DNA of 64,000 nt from NCBI GenBank assembly GCA_963802765.1, contig CAWDJZ010000007.1:496001-560000 (forward strand), written 5' to 3'. The position numbers and the translations under genes were made by a program. The DNA comes from Gaiellasilicea sp963802765. Lineage in GTDB: Bacteria > Actinomycetota > Thermoleophilia > Gaiellales > Gaiellaceae. The notes under the pieces were generated by a model, which saw nothing but the letters and a program-made list of their open reading frames with translations, was not told where the DNA came from and made no database searches. Shown one piece after another: positions 48,301 to 59,432 of this stretch (the first letter of the stretch is position 1; each line of letters starts with the position of its first letter).

Positions 48301-51300
48301 CGTATCGCGGCCGCACCGCGTCGAGCGTCGACGTGCTCTTCTCGAGCTTCGCGGCCAGCTTCTACACCTGGCCGCCGGTCGGCGGCGAGCCCGCGGAGCT
48401 GCTGACGCCGCAGGCCGAGCGGCTCTTCCACAACGCCCTCAGCTACGCGCTCGATGCGACCTCCGCTTGCCGCCGAGGCGCGCGGGACCGTCCGCTCGAG
48501 CGCCGGCGGCACGATCGCGAGCACGGTCAAGGTGCTCGAGACCGGGAAGACGTACCCCGGCCGCGCCGGCGACGGTTCGTTCCTCGTCCCGCTGCAGCCG
48601 GGAACGTGGACGCTCGAGGTGAGCGCCTTCGGCCACGCGACGACACAGCGTCTCGGTCACCGTCGCCGTGGGCGACATCCGCCAGGTTGATATCGTGCTC
48701 ACATCGAACGCGAGCGGGTCGATCGCGGGGCTCGTGACCGACCCGGCCGACGCGCCCGTCGCCGGTGCGTCGCTCACGCTCGCGGATACGCCTATCTCCG
48801 GGCGAGACGGGCGCCGACGGCCGCTACCGGCTCGACGGCGTCCCGGTCGGCACCTACACGCTCGTCGTTCGCAAGGACGGCTTCCTGCACCGGCGGCTGC
48901 CTGTAGTGGTCACGGCGGGCGCGACGACCACGCTCAACGTGCAGCTCGAAGCCTCGCCGATCGTGGCGGTGGCGGGCGACTTCCAGAGCCGAGATCACGA
49001 CGTTCCTGACCGGGAACGGCTATGCGGTCGTCCCGTGGAGCTGGGCGGACGTCCAGCAGCATGTCGGCGAGCTCGGCGACGGTCGATCTGGTCGATCCTC
49101 AACGGCTCCGGGACGCAGCCGACGAACGCCGAGCTGACGACCTTCCTGGACGCCGCCGCGGCCGGCGGGCCGTCGGTTGTCTTCGCGGGCCAGAAAAACG
49201 GGACCGGCTCGATCCGGACGCTGCGCACCGCGACCGGCGACCCGGCGACGGTGACTCACTCGTTCGCGCAGCAGGAGATCTACTACCGACCGACCGTCGA
49301 GCACCCGATCTTCGCCGGGTTCACGGTCGGCGAGCCGATCGAGCTGATGCGCAACCCGGCCGGCGGCACGTCGAACCAGCAGTACGAGTTCTTCCTCGGC
49401 TACAGCGGGACGTCGCTCGCGAAGCTAGGGCGCTCCCGCGAAGGGCGGCGACCTCGGCGACGGCGTCGGCTTCCGCTTCACCTCGCCGACGAGCGTCCAC
49501 GTCCTGCTCGGGAGCCTCGGCGCCTCGAGCTTCGGTAGCACCGGGCGAGCGCTGGAGCGCCGACGGCGGAGCGGATCTACCTGAACACCGTCGAGTGGGC
49601 GCGAGGACGCGGCGCAGGGTCAGGTGTTCGGCACCGTCACGTCCGAAGGCGAGCCGGTGGCGGGAGCGCGGGTAACCGCGGTGGAAGCGGAGCTGAGCAC
49701 GACCACGGCGACGGACGGCAGCTACCGGCTCGGCGTCCCGAACGGCACCCACACGATCCGTGTCACTGCAACCGGCTACGAGCCGTTCGAGCAGACGGTC
49801 GAGGTCGCGGAAGACTCGCCCGTCCGGCTCGACGTCGTCCTAGACGCCGGTCGCGCGTGGAGCGATCGCGGGCACGGTCGTCGACTCGGCCTCTGGCGCG
49901 CCGCTCGAGGGCGTGCAGGTGCTCCTCTCGGGTGTCTCGGACGGACGAGGACACGTCCGACGCGGCCGGCGCGTTCGGGTTCGAGGCGTTGCTGCCGGGC
50001 GAGTACTCGCTCGAGCTCCGGAAGACCGGCTTCCTGCCGCAGACGGTCGCGGCGACGGTTACGGGCGGCGAAACGACCACGCTCGCGGTGGAGCTGCAAG
50101 GCAACGACGTGGCCGTTCTCGGTGATGTCGACGGCGTGCTCGTCGAGTTCCTACGCGAGCACGAGGTCGCGGCCGAGGAGCGGACATGGGCCGACCTGGC
50201 GCGCCGACGTCGCGCGCTACGACGTTGTCGTCGTGAACGGCGGCTCGCCGACGACGTCCGGTTTCGAGGCGGTCGTCGACGCGGCCGACGCGGCAGGGAC
50301 GAGCCTCGTCTTCACCGGCACCTGGGGCGTCCTCAACGGCGGGCTGCGCCTGCTCGCGCAACACCGGCCCGACGAGATCGCGATCGGCGGCCAGGGCTTC
50401 CGGGAAGGCGCCGTCACGTTGACCGGCTTCGACGGCGCGCATCCGCTGTTCGCGGGCCTGACCGCCCCTGCGGCGCCGCTCGCGCCTGACTCGTACTACA
50501 GCTTCCTCGACCGCTACGTCGGCCCGTACCTGGCCCGATCTCGCGTGGCGGGCCGCGGCGGCGATCTCGGTACCTCGATCGCGTACGACTTCCGCAGCGC
50601 AGACAGCCTGCACCTGTTGCTGTCGGCCGGCGCCGCCAGTGACTTCATCGGGCCGGGCTACGGCTGGACCGTCGAGGGCGAGCGGCTTTTCTTGAACGCG
50701 ATCTCGTGGGTGCGCGACGTTGAGCAGCCAGCGCCGCCGGCGCCAGCGCTCGCGACCACTTCTCCTGCCCTCGTGACCTCCGGGCCGATCTCGGTCACCG
50801 GGACGGCGGAGTTCCGCTCGACGGTGTCGATCCGGCGCGGCGGGGTGGAGGTGGCGACCGCCGAGCCCGCCCGAGACGGTGCGTTCGCGGTTTCTGGGTT
50901 GGCTCTGGTCGAGGGCCCGAACGTCTTCACGGCGGTCGCGCGCAACTACGGCGGCGACTCACCCGCTTCGGCCGCCGTCACCGTGACGCTCGACACACCG
51001 GGCCGACGCTCACGTGGACGCCCGCCGACCACGCCGGCTTCTTCGACCCGTCTCTCGTCGTTAGCGGCACGGTTAGCGACGCGCACGCGGGTGTCGCTTC
51101 CGTGACCGTAAACGGCGCCGCGGCCTCGCTCACACCCGGCGGCGCCTTTGCGGCCGACGTCGACCTCGCGGAGGGCGAGAACACGCTCACCGTTGTCGCC
51201 CGCGATCGCGTCGGGAACGAGACGACGGAGACGCGCACGGTGCGGTACTTCGCCTACGACACGGCCTGGCAGGTGGCGGGCGACAGAGGTACCGGCGCCC

Positions 51301-51659
51301 TGCTCGCGTTCCTGACGATCACGGACGCGGCGGGAGATTCGGTGCAGGTCGACACGGTGCTGGCGGCGCTCGTCGCCGCGGACGGGTCGGTCGCCGTCTC
51401 CGAGCCGATGCGCTGGGAGCAGAAGGACGAGCGCTACCACGCGAACCTCGGCAGACCGGCCGACGGCAGCTACACGCTGCGCGCGGAGGCGGTCGTCGAA
51501 GGCTGGAACGTCGCCCTCGGCGGCCCGGTCGTCGTCCGCGGCCGCACTGCCGCACCGACGCCCATAGTCCCAAAACACGCCCGTCCGCGCGCGCGGCGGG
51601 GCGTGGGCTGCGCGCGTAGACTGAGATCGTGCGCACGCATCCTCCCTGGTAACTCCTAG
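42360..51659 (+). CDS. Giant modular S8 (subtilisin-like) peptidase, 5'-truncated and heavily frameshifted
   Basis: About 3,070 residues read as one protein through more than 25 small frame changes. Order: tail of an I9-type propeptide (VSRGTLEQLEA, about 42385); S8 domain with Asp in GVMDSGVDGGHPAL, a GHGTHV-type His region near 42700, and Ser in SGTSMATPH near 43225; carboxypeptidase-regulatory-like domains (43410-43890); a PQQ-type propeller (43930-45000); then five ThuA/GATase-like modules alternating with further regulatory-like domains (45000-50730); finally two Ig-like domains (VSGTVSDAHAGVASVTVNGA). No signal peptide or start is present: the readable frame begins about 35 bases from the divergent gene. 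The end as read is 51659, but a TAG at 51565-51567 one base out of frame is likelier. It is probably a surface or secreted protease. Confidence 0.7.
45500..50730 (+). repeat. Five repeated ThuA/GATase-like modules inside the S8 protein
   Basis: Each module is about 210-230 residues and opens with a strand plus Gly/Asp turn. The openings are EIAVTGDHQGALTRSL (about 45505), RVAVLGDHNGTITAFL (about 46655), NVGVIDDCQQNDGCTDKMKG (about 47800), VAVAGDFQ (about 48965) and VAVLGDVDGVLVEFL (about 50105). All share a middle segment like VILNNPTDPGEAAF or VVVNGGSPTTSGFEAVV, then HPLFAGL, then a GYSGT-type turn. All end with a line like GERLFLNAISWVRD. Carboxypeptidase-regulatory-like domains separate them. 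The modules have diverged too far for near-identical DNA repeats, so duplication is old. Confidence 0.7.
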
Positions 51660-52805
51660 CCCGTAGGTCGCTCGGCGGCGTCGTCGCGGCGCTGCTGGCG
51701 ATCGAGCTGCTCGACGAGCTCGTCTTCGGCGCGCGCGAGGCGGCGTGGCCGCTGATCCGCGACGACCTGTCGCTCTCGTACGCAGAGATCGGGCTCCTGC
51801 TCGCGGTCCCGAGCGTCGTCTCGCTCGTCGTCGAGCCCGTGCTGGGCGTCGCGTCGGTGACCTGGCGACGACGCGTTCTCGTGCTCGGCGGCGGTCTCGT
51901 ATTCGCCGCCGCGCTCATGCTCGCGGCAGTGGCGCCGTCGTTCTGGGTGCTGCTCGCAGCGTTCGCGCTGCTCTACCCGGCCTCGGGCGCATTCGTCTCG
52001 CTCTCGCAGGCGTCGCTGATGGACCTGCAGCCGGAGCGGCGCGAGCACAACATGACCCGCTGGACGTTCGCCGGCGCCGTCGGAGCCGTGCTCGGGCCGC
52101 TTCTCCTGGCCGGGTTCGCTTTCGCCGGCCTCGACTGGCGCTTGCTCTTCGCCGGCTTCGCCGTCGTGGCGCTCGCGCTCGTCGCCGCGAGCCCGCCGCG
52201 TTCCGGACGACGGCGACGACGGAGACCGTCTGCGCCTGCGGGAGGCGCTGCGCGCGATCACACGCCGCGAGGTCTTCCGCTGGCTCTTCCTGCTCGAGCT
52301 CTCCGATCTGCTGGGCGACGTCTTCCTCGGCTTTCTCGCGCTCTACTTCGTCGACGAGGCCGGGACGTCGGTCGCGGCCGGCGGCCTCGCGGTCGCCGTC
52401 TGGACCGGCGCGGGGCTCGCCGGTGCCGCCTTGATGATCCCGCTGCTCCGGCGAGTTGACGGGCTGCACTACTTGCGTGTGAGCGCGGCCGCGAGCGCCG
52501 TGCTCTTCGTCGGCTTCCTGCTCGTACCGGCGGTCGAGGCGAAGCTCGCACTGGTCGCGGCGATCGCCCTCGTCAACGCCGGCTGGTACTCGGTGCTGCA
52601 GGCGCGCCTCTACGGGGCGCTCGCCGGCGCCAGCGGCCTTGTGCTGACGGTCGGTGCGCTCTTCCCGCTCAACGCGTCGCTGCCGCTCGGGATCGCGGGC
52701 CTGGCCGAGCGGTGGGGCCTCGACGTCGCCCTCTGGCCGCTGCTGGCGGCGCCGTTCGCGCTGCTCCTGCTGGTCCCTTCCACCCGTCGCGCGAGCGTGC
52801 GATAG
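51629..52805 (+). CDS. MFS transporter (in-frame TAA near start, one frameshift)
   Basis: A major facilitator protein of about 390 residues with 11-12 hydrophobic helices. The first half reads VVAALLAIELLDELVFGARE and FWVLLAAFALLYPASGAFVS; the second half reads FLGFLALYFVDEAGTSVAAG and LALVAAIALVNAGWYSVLQA. The best start is GTG 51629 (MRTHPPW), but a TAA at 51650-51652 interrupts the frame at codon 8 and no good start follows it. The TAA is either a sequence error or a real nonsense mutation. A frame change at about 52205 joins the two halves. The substrate is unknown. Confidence 0.75.
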
Positions 52806-52840
52806 TCCGAGCGTCCAACGAGGATGGAAAGGGGAGAGGA

Positions 52841-55157
52841 ATGAAAAGAGTGGTCACGCTCGTCGTGGCTCTGGCAGCACTCGTCGTCGCACCGACCGCG
52901 CTCGCGGCCGGGAGAGCTCGAGGTGAGCGTCGTCTCGAGCCCGGCGGAGTACGTCTCCGGCGGCGATGCACGGGTCGAAGTGGCCGTGCCTGCGGACACC
53001 GGCTTGGCCGACATCCAGGTGACGCTGAACGGCGTCGACGTGACCGCCGCCTTCGGGCCCGACCCGGAGGGCAACCACCAGCTCGAGGGCGTCGTCGCCG
53101 GGCTCCCGCTTGGGGAGAGCACGATTGCAGCCGGCTCGCACCCGAAGGCGAAGGGCACCAAGCACTACGACGAGCTCACGCTCGTGAACAACCCGCTTCA
53201 GGGCCCCATCTTCTCCGGCCCGCACCAGACGCCGTTCCTCTGCTCCTCGACCTCGAATTCGGCCGGGATGGGCCTGCCGCCGATTCCGCAGTCCCCGACG
53301 TGCGAGACGCCGACCGTCGTCTCCTTCGTCTACGTGAACGCGGCCAACGAGTTCCTGGCGTACGACCCGGCTGCGCCGCCGCCTGCGGGCTCGATCCGGC
53401 AGACGACGACGATCGACGGGAAGACGGTGCCGATGATCCTTCGCTGGGAGCGCGGCGTGATCAACCGGTTCATGTACTCGATCATGATGCTCTCGCCGCA
53501 CTCGCAGAACGTGGCGACGCCCGACCTCTCCGCCTGGAACCGCAAGGCGCTCTTCAGCTTCTCCGGCGGCGTGGCGATCGGCCACTACCAGGGCGCTGCG
53601 TCGGGCGGCGACATGCGCCACCTCTCCGGCCTGCAGATGGGCTATGCCGTCCTCTACTCGAGCGGCACTCGCACGAACACGCACTACAACCTTCAGCTCG
53701 GCGGCGAGACGGCGATCATGGTCAAGGACCGGTTCGTCTCGGCGTACGCGGAGCCTGAGTACACGATCGGCGTCGGCGGCTCCGGCGGCGCGATCCAGCA
53801 GTACGTCTACGGGCAGAACCATCCGGGCCTGCTCGACGGCGGCGTGCCGCAGTACTCGTACCCGGACATGGTCACGCAGACGATCCACGTCGGCGACTGC
53901 GAGCTGCTGGAGCACTGGATGGACAAGAGGGCCGCGCCGAACCCGGTCTCGATGTGGCGGACGTGGGTCAACCGCACGCTGATCGAGGGACTCAACGCCT
54001 CGGCCACCTTCCCGAACCCGTACGCAGCTCTCCTCGGTTGGGTGCCGCCGGCGCCCCCGAACGGCTCGTCGGAGTGCATCAACGGGTGGCGCGGCCTCTC
54101 GCCGCTCGCGCTCAACCCGCATTGGTACTCGACGACTGCGCCAGGGCCGCCCGGCTACAACCCGGCCGTCCACGGGCCCGTCGAGTGGACCCACTGGGGC
54201 GACCTTGTCAACATCTACGGCACGGACGAGACCGGCTTCGCGCGCACGCCGTGGGACAATGTCGGCGTCCAGTACGGCCTCTCGGCGCTGACGAGCGGCG
54301 CGATCACGCCGGAGCAGTTCCTCGACCTGAACGCGAACGTCGGCTCGTGGAAGGCGTCGAGCGAGATGGTCCAGGAGGGCTGTCCATACGTCCCGGCCGC
54401 GTGCACGTCGCCCGCGAACATCGACGTGTGGAGCGCCCGCAACATGAGCCTATCGCCCGACGGCGGCGCAACGCCGGCCGCGCGGCGCGAGGGCGACCGC
54501 GAGGCGGGGTTCGCGGCCTACCGGTCGGGGATGGTCTTTCGCGGCAAGCTCGACATCCCGGTGATCGACTGGCGTCACTACCTCGAGCACCGGCTCGACA
54601 TGCACAACTCGCACCAGTCGTTCGCGGCGCGGCAGCGGCTGCTCAACTACGACGGCGACGCGTCGAATCAGGTGATCTGGTTCACGGACGCGCGTCCCGG
54701 CACGCCGCAGTTCGACCAGACACCGCAGGCGTTCCTCGTGCTCGACCAGTGGCTGGCGAACATCAAGGCGCACCCGGAGAAGAGCGTCGCCGAGAACAAG
54801 CCGGCGGCGGCGGTCGACTCCTGCTTCGCCACGAACGGGTCGCAGCTCGCGAGCGGCGACGGCGTCTGGAACGGGATCCTCGACGACGGCCCGAAGGGGG
54901 CCTGCGCAGCGCAGTTCCAGACGTTCGAGACGTCGCGGATCGTCGCCGGCGGCCCGATCGAGGGCGGCGTCTTCCAGTGCGCGCTCCAGCCGGTGGAGCG
55001 TGCGATCTCCCACGGCCTGTACGGCTCGTGGGAGCCGACGGCCGACGAGGTCGCCCGGCTGAAGCAGATCTTCCCGAGCGGAGTCTGCGACTACTCGAAG
55101 CCGGACCAGGCCCTGCCGCCGGAGCTCTCCGGCAGCTCACAGGGAGCGCACAAGTAG
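52841..55157 (+). CDS. Secreted DUF6351 family protein (one frameshift)
   Basis: About 770 residues. The ATG at 52841 follows GGGGAGAGGA and opens a signal peptide (MKRVVTLVVALAALVVAPTA). After one frame change near 52915 the protein is open for 745 codons. Features include an Ig-like N-terminal part (VSVVSSPAEYVSGGDARVEV), an alpha/beta-hydrolase-like nucleophile elbow GVGGSGGAIQQYVYGQN, and a late VIDWRHYLEHRLDMHNSHQS segment with His residues. DUF6351 proteins are predicted extracellular hydrolases related to tannase/feruloyl-esterase folds; that activity is inferred. A strong hairpin follows the stop. Confidence 0.8.
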
Positions 55158-55172
55158 GAAGGCATGGGGGTG

Positions 55173-55201
55173 GGTGGCCGCGCGATGTTCGCGCGGCCAC
55201 C
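55173..55201 (+). terminator. Strong hairpin after the DUF6351 gene
   Basis: The 12-bp arms GGTGGCCGCGCG (55173-55184) and CGCGCGGCCACC (55190-55201) are perfectly complementary with a five-base loop, 16 bases after the stop. There is no T-run, as is common for terminators in high-GC actinobacteria. Confidence 0.75.
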
Positions 55202-55326
55202 ACCCGATTGCGTTCGGCCTCCAAGCGAGACTCGGTGTGGTCTCCGTCATTCGTCTTTCCCGTCTCGACGTGTTACGGTCGCGCGGTCCCCGCACCATCA
55301 GGCGGGGCTTGACCAAAGGAGTGGGG

Positions 55327-58300
55327 ATGCCAAGTCTCTTGACTCGGCTCACCGTGTTCGCGACCGCTCTTGGCGTCCTGCTCGCCGTCTCTGGAACGGC
55401 ATTCGGCGCCGGCGGGGTGCAGCCGCTGGACATGTACGAAGCCACCGTCGACTCCCGGACAGCCGCGAAGCTCGCGCGCGAGGGCTACGACCTCGGGCAC
55501 GGGATCGAACGGGTCGCGGGCGGAGTGCACCTCGAGCTCGTGCTCACCGAGCGTCAGCGCGACCGGCTGCGCGGGCAGGGAATCGACGCGAAGCCAATCC
55601 GAAACGGCAACGGTCAGACGGTACGCGAGCAGGCCGAGGCCATGGCCGCGGCCGGCTACCAGGTCTATCGGTCCTACGACGAGGCAGGAGGGATCCGCGA
55701 CGAGCTGTACAGCCTCGCCCAGCGCAACCCCAACCTCGTCAAGCTCGTCGTGCTCGGCCGGACCGTCCAGGGGCGGGAGATCATCGCCCTCAAGGTCACG
55801 CGGAACGCCCGCCAGCTCGCGGACGGCTCGCGACCCGACGTCCTCTACATGGGGACGATTCACGCGCGGGAGTGGATCGCGACCGAGGTGACGCGCCGTC
55901 TCCTCCACTACTACCTCGACAACTACCGCAAGGACCCCGCCGTGAAGAACCTTCTCGACACGCGCGAGCTCTGGTTCATGCCGGTGGCCAACCCCGACGG
56001 CTACCAGTACACGTTCGACGTCGAGCGCCTGTGGCGGAAGAACCTCCGCGACAACAACGGCGACGGGCAGATCACGGTCGGCGACGGGGTCGACCTGAAC
56101 CGGAACTACGACGAGCGCTGGAACTACGACAACGAGGGGTCGTCGTCAGAGTTCTCGAGCGATACCTACCGCGGCCCGTCGGCTGCCTCGGAGCCCGAGA
56201 CGCAGGCGCACCAGGCGCTGATCGACAGGCTCAAGTTCAAGTTCCTCGTCACCTATCACTCCTACGGCCAGCTTCTGCTCTACCCGTACGGGTGGCAGAT
56301 GACGACGCCCTCGCTCGACGACCCCCTCTTTCTCGCCTACTCGGGCACGGATGCGCAGCCGGCTATCGCCGGCTTCGATCCGGGTGTCGGGGCCGACCTC
56401 TACACCACGAACGGGACGACCGACGATTACTCCTACTCGAAGACGGGCGCCCTCAGCTGGACGCCCGAGCTCTCAGAAGGGTGCGACAACTGCGGGTTCG
56501 TCTTCCCGGACGACGAGGCGCTCGTAGAAGCGGAGTTCCAGCGGAACCTTCCCTTCGCGCTCGATCTCGCGAAGTCGGCGCCGGATCCCTCGGCTCCGGT
56601 GTCGCACCTCGGCTCGACGGTCAAGGACTTCTATCTCGACACTTCGGCGATCGACCCCGAGAAGTCGGGCAATCCGCTGAGCGACTTCCGCTTCAGTGTC
56701 TCGTACGGCGACCCGCAGCCGGTGCAGGTGCTCGCGAAGCGGAGTCTCGGCGCCGTGACGCTCCGCTACCAGGTGAACGGCGGGCCCGAGCATGCGGTCG
56801 ACCACGTCGGAGTGGGCCGGCGGCGAGCGCTACGGCAGCGGCGGCGACTTCTACTACCACCTGGTCCGTGGGAACGTGACCGGCACGTCGCCCGGCGACT
56901 CGGTGAGGGTCTGGTTCGAGGATGCGGACAACCCCGCAGCCAAGAGCGAATCGTTCACGTACACCGCGAGGATCGAGTCGAGCGCCCGCGTGCTCGTGCT
57001 CGCGGCCGAGGACTACACGGGCATCTCGCCCGTCTACAAGCAACAGGGCCCGCTCTATCTCTCGTACTACCTCGACGCGCTGGCTGCGAACGGTGTCGCC
57101 GCCGACGTATACGACGTCGACGCGAACGGCCGCACGTCACCGAGCGCTCTCGGCGTCCTGAGCCACTACGACGCCGTCGATCTGGTACACGGGCGACGAC
57201 GTGATCACGCGTGAGCCCGGCATGGTCCCGGGAACCGCGTCGCGGCTCGCCCACGACGAGCTGCTCGCCGTGCGCCAGTTCATCGACGAAGGCGGGCGGC
57301 TGCTCTACACCGGCCAGAACGCCGGCTTCCAGTACGCATTCGGCTACGAGTTCGACCTCGAGCGGAACCAGCCGTGCAATCCCGACTCGGCTGCGGACGG
57401 CTGCATCGCGTTCTCGGACGACTTCCTGCAGTACTACCTCGGTGCGTACGCCTGGAACGACGAGGCGGGAACCGCCCCGAACGGCCAGCTGTTCGACGTC
57501 CTCGGATCCGACACGCCGTTCGCGGGCCTTTCGTGGTCCTTCGGCGGCCCGAGCGCGAACAACCAGAACGAGAGCGCATCCTTCATCGCGACGAGCGGGA
57601 TCCTGCCCCCGAACCGCTACCCGCAGTTCACGAGCTGGCCGTCGGCCAAGTACGACCGCCCGGGCGGCGCGTTCGCCCCGCACACCGGCGAGTACTACGC
57701 CTACTCCCAGATCGCGGACGTCTCGTACAAGCGACTCACCCGGACGATCGACCTGACCGGGAGCTCGACGGGGAACCTCTCGTTCTGGATCTCGCGCGAC
57801 ACCGAGCAGGACTGGGACTACGTCTTCGTCGAGGCGCAACGGTCGGACAGGACGACTGGACGACCTTGCCCGATGCGAACGGCCACACGAGCCAGGATCT
57901 CGGCCCCGCCGACCCCGACCTGTCGAGCTGCTCGGCCGGCTGGCACGAGATCCACCCGTGGCTCGCCCGCTACCAGACACTCAATGCGGACGACAGCTGC
58001 AGCCCCAGCGGCACGTCGGGCCAGTGGCATGCCGCGACCGGCTCCTCGGGCGGGTGGGAGCAGTGGTCGATCGACCTCTCCCGCTATGCCGGGAGGCAGG
58101 TCGAGGTGTCGATCTCGTACGTGAGCGACTGGTCGGTGCAGGGGCTCGGCGTCTTCGTGGACGACACTGCTGTCTCGACCGGCGCGACGACCTCGTTCGA
58201 GACGGACCTCGGCGGCTGGACGATCCCGGGCGCGGCCCCGGGCAGTGCCGCGAACGCGAACGACTGGATCCGGACGACCGCCGCTGGGTTCCCCGAGGGC

Positions 58301-58414
58301 GCCGCCATCTCGACGCCCGACTCGATCTACTTCGGGTTCGGCTTCGAGGGCATCGCCACGCCCGCCTCGAGGAACGCCGTCATGGGCCGCGTCCTCCAGC
58401 ACCTGCTCCGCTGA
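55327..58414 (+). CDS. Secreted M14 zinc carboxypeptidase with C-terminal GATase-like and binding domains (frameshifted)
   Basis: About 1,028 residues. The ATG at 55327 is preceded by AAAGGAG and opens a signal peptide (LTVFATALGVLLAVSGTAFG). The M14 domain has zinc ligands His179, Glu182 (IHAREWIA) and His311 (VTYHSYGQLLLYP), with catalytic Glu381 (SWTPELSEGC). After residue about 420 comes an Ig-like segment. A GATase/ThuA-like module follows (ARVLVLAAEDYTGISPVYKQ; VRQFIDEGGRLLYTGQNAGF), then a jelly-roll binding domain (ISYVSDWSVQGLGVFVDDTA). Frame changes occur near 56805, 57185 and 57840. It would trim C-terminal residues from peptides outside the cell. Confidence 0.85.
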
Positions 58415-58434
58415 GGCGCGCTCGACTGTCACGC

Positions 58435-58460
58435 GAGGGCGGGGCAACGGCTCCGCCCTC
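58435..58460. terminator. Hairpin, convergent gene pair (first)
   Basis: Arms GAGGGCGG and CCGCCCTC enclose a short loop (positions 58435-58460), about 20 bases after the M14 stop. It lies between two convergent genes and may serve both. Confidence 0.65.
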
Positions 58461-58487
58461 GTTCCCCACTCTTGGCCTGGAAGGTGA

Positions 58488-58515
58488 GAGGGGCCGCGGG
58501 CGTGCGCGGCCCCTC
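58488..58515. terminator. Hairpin, convergent gene pair (second)
   Basis: Arms GAGGGGCC (58488-58495) and GGCCCCTC (58508-58515) are perfectly complementary. The element lies seven bases beyond the stop of the minus-strand VOC gene, so it is most likely that gene's terminator. Confidence 0.65.
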
Positions 58516-58521
58516 GACCGC

Positions 58522-59292
58522 TCAGGCGTTGCTTTGGACCAGCTTGAACCGGCTGCCGGTCGGGTCGGTGGCCGCCGCCAGCCGGCCGTACGGCGTGTCC
58601 TCGGCCGGCCGCTCGACCTTCCCGCCGAGCTCCGCGACCTGCTCGAGCGCGGCGTCGACGTCCTCGACCTCGAAGTAGACCGACCACGCCGCCGGGGCGC
58701 CTTCAGGCATGTCGTTCTTCGCGTCGTAGATCCCCGCGAGCGCGTCGTCCCCCTCGCCGAGCGTCGTGTAGCGGAACTCCGGCGTATCGCTCATCGGGTG
58801 GGTGTCCCACCCGAACACGTCGCGGTAGAACCCGACGCTCGCGTCGTAGTCGCGCGTGTGGAGCTCGAACCAGCTCGCGGCGCCGGTCTCGTTCCGGAGC
58901 TCGAACCCCTTCTGGTTGCCCGGCTGCCAGACGCCGACCGCGGCCTGGCCGGGGTCGCCGACCATCGCCATCCGGCCGTTCTGGCCGATGTCCATCGGCT
59001 CCATATGGACCTGGCCACCCTTCGCCGCCGCGTCCTTGACGGTGCGATCGACGTCGTCTGTCATCAGGTAGACGGTCCAGGCGTCGGGGTAGCCCTGCGT
59101 GCCGTCGTTGTGCATGCAGCCCCCGATGTGCTTCCCGTCCTTCAGGAACGTGAAGTAGCCGCCGAACTCGGGCCCTGCCGACTCGGTCGTCCAGCCGAGC
59201 AGCTTTCCGTAGAACTCCGTCGCCTTGTCGGTGTCCGAGCTGTAGAGGTCGATCCAGCACGGGGCGCCGACGACGAGCGTTGGTGTAGGCAT
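58522..59292 (-). CDS. Two-domain VOC (glyoxalase/dioxygenase-fold) protein
   Basis: An intact 256-residue protein with two VOC domains. The first opens GAPCWIDLYSSDTDKATEFY and the second ASWFELHTRDYDASVGFYRD, with GDPGQAAVGVWQPG and DPTGSRFKLVQSNA at the domain ends. The ATG at 59292 follows AGGAGGAGAG. It shares architecture and wording of motifs with the protein at 5930-6721, so the two are paralogues. The substrate is unknown; annotated relatives include hydroxylase-like and antibiotic-resistance-like proteins. Confidence 0.87.
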   Translation of the reverse strand: MPTPTLVVGAPCWIDLYSSDTDKATEFYGKLLGWTTESAGPEFGGYFTFLKDGKHIGGCMHNDGTQGYPDAWTVYLMTDDVDRTVKDAAAKGGQVHMEPMDIGQNGRMAMVGDPGQAAVGVWQPGNQKGFELRNETGAASWFELHTRDYDASVGFYRDVFGWDTHPMSDTPEFRYTTLGEGDDALAGIYDAKNDMPEGAPAAWSVYFEVEDVDAALEQVAELGGKVERPAEDTPYGRLAAATDPTGSRFKLVQSNA

Positions 59293-59432
59293 CTGCTCTC
59301 CTCCTGACGTCTTGGGGGTCGTCTGTCATCGGATACCCACGATTCAGGGGTCCCGGAAGAAATTCCGATTGCGCGCGTGTTGCGCTTCGGTTAACCGCCT
59401 AACCCCTTTGCACGAGGTGCGTAGTAGCTCAC

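Noticed and set aside
42360..51659. Programmed ribosomal frameshifting as the explanation of the many breaks
   Set aside because: The breaks number more than 25, go in both directions and lack a shared slippery sequence, so errors or decay fit better.
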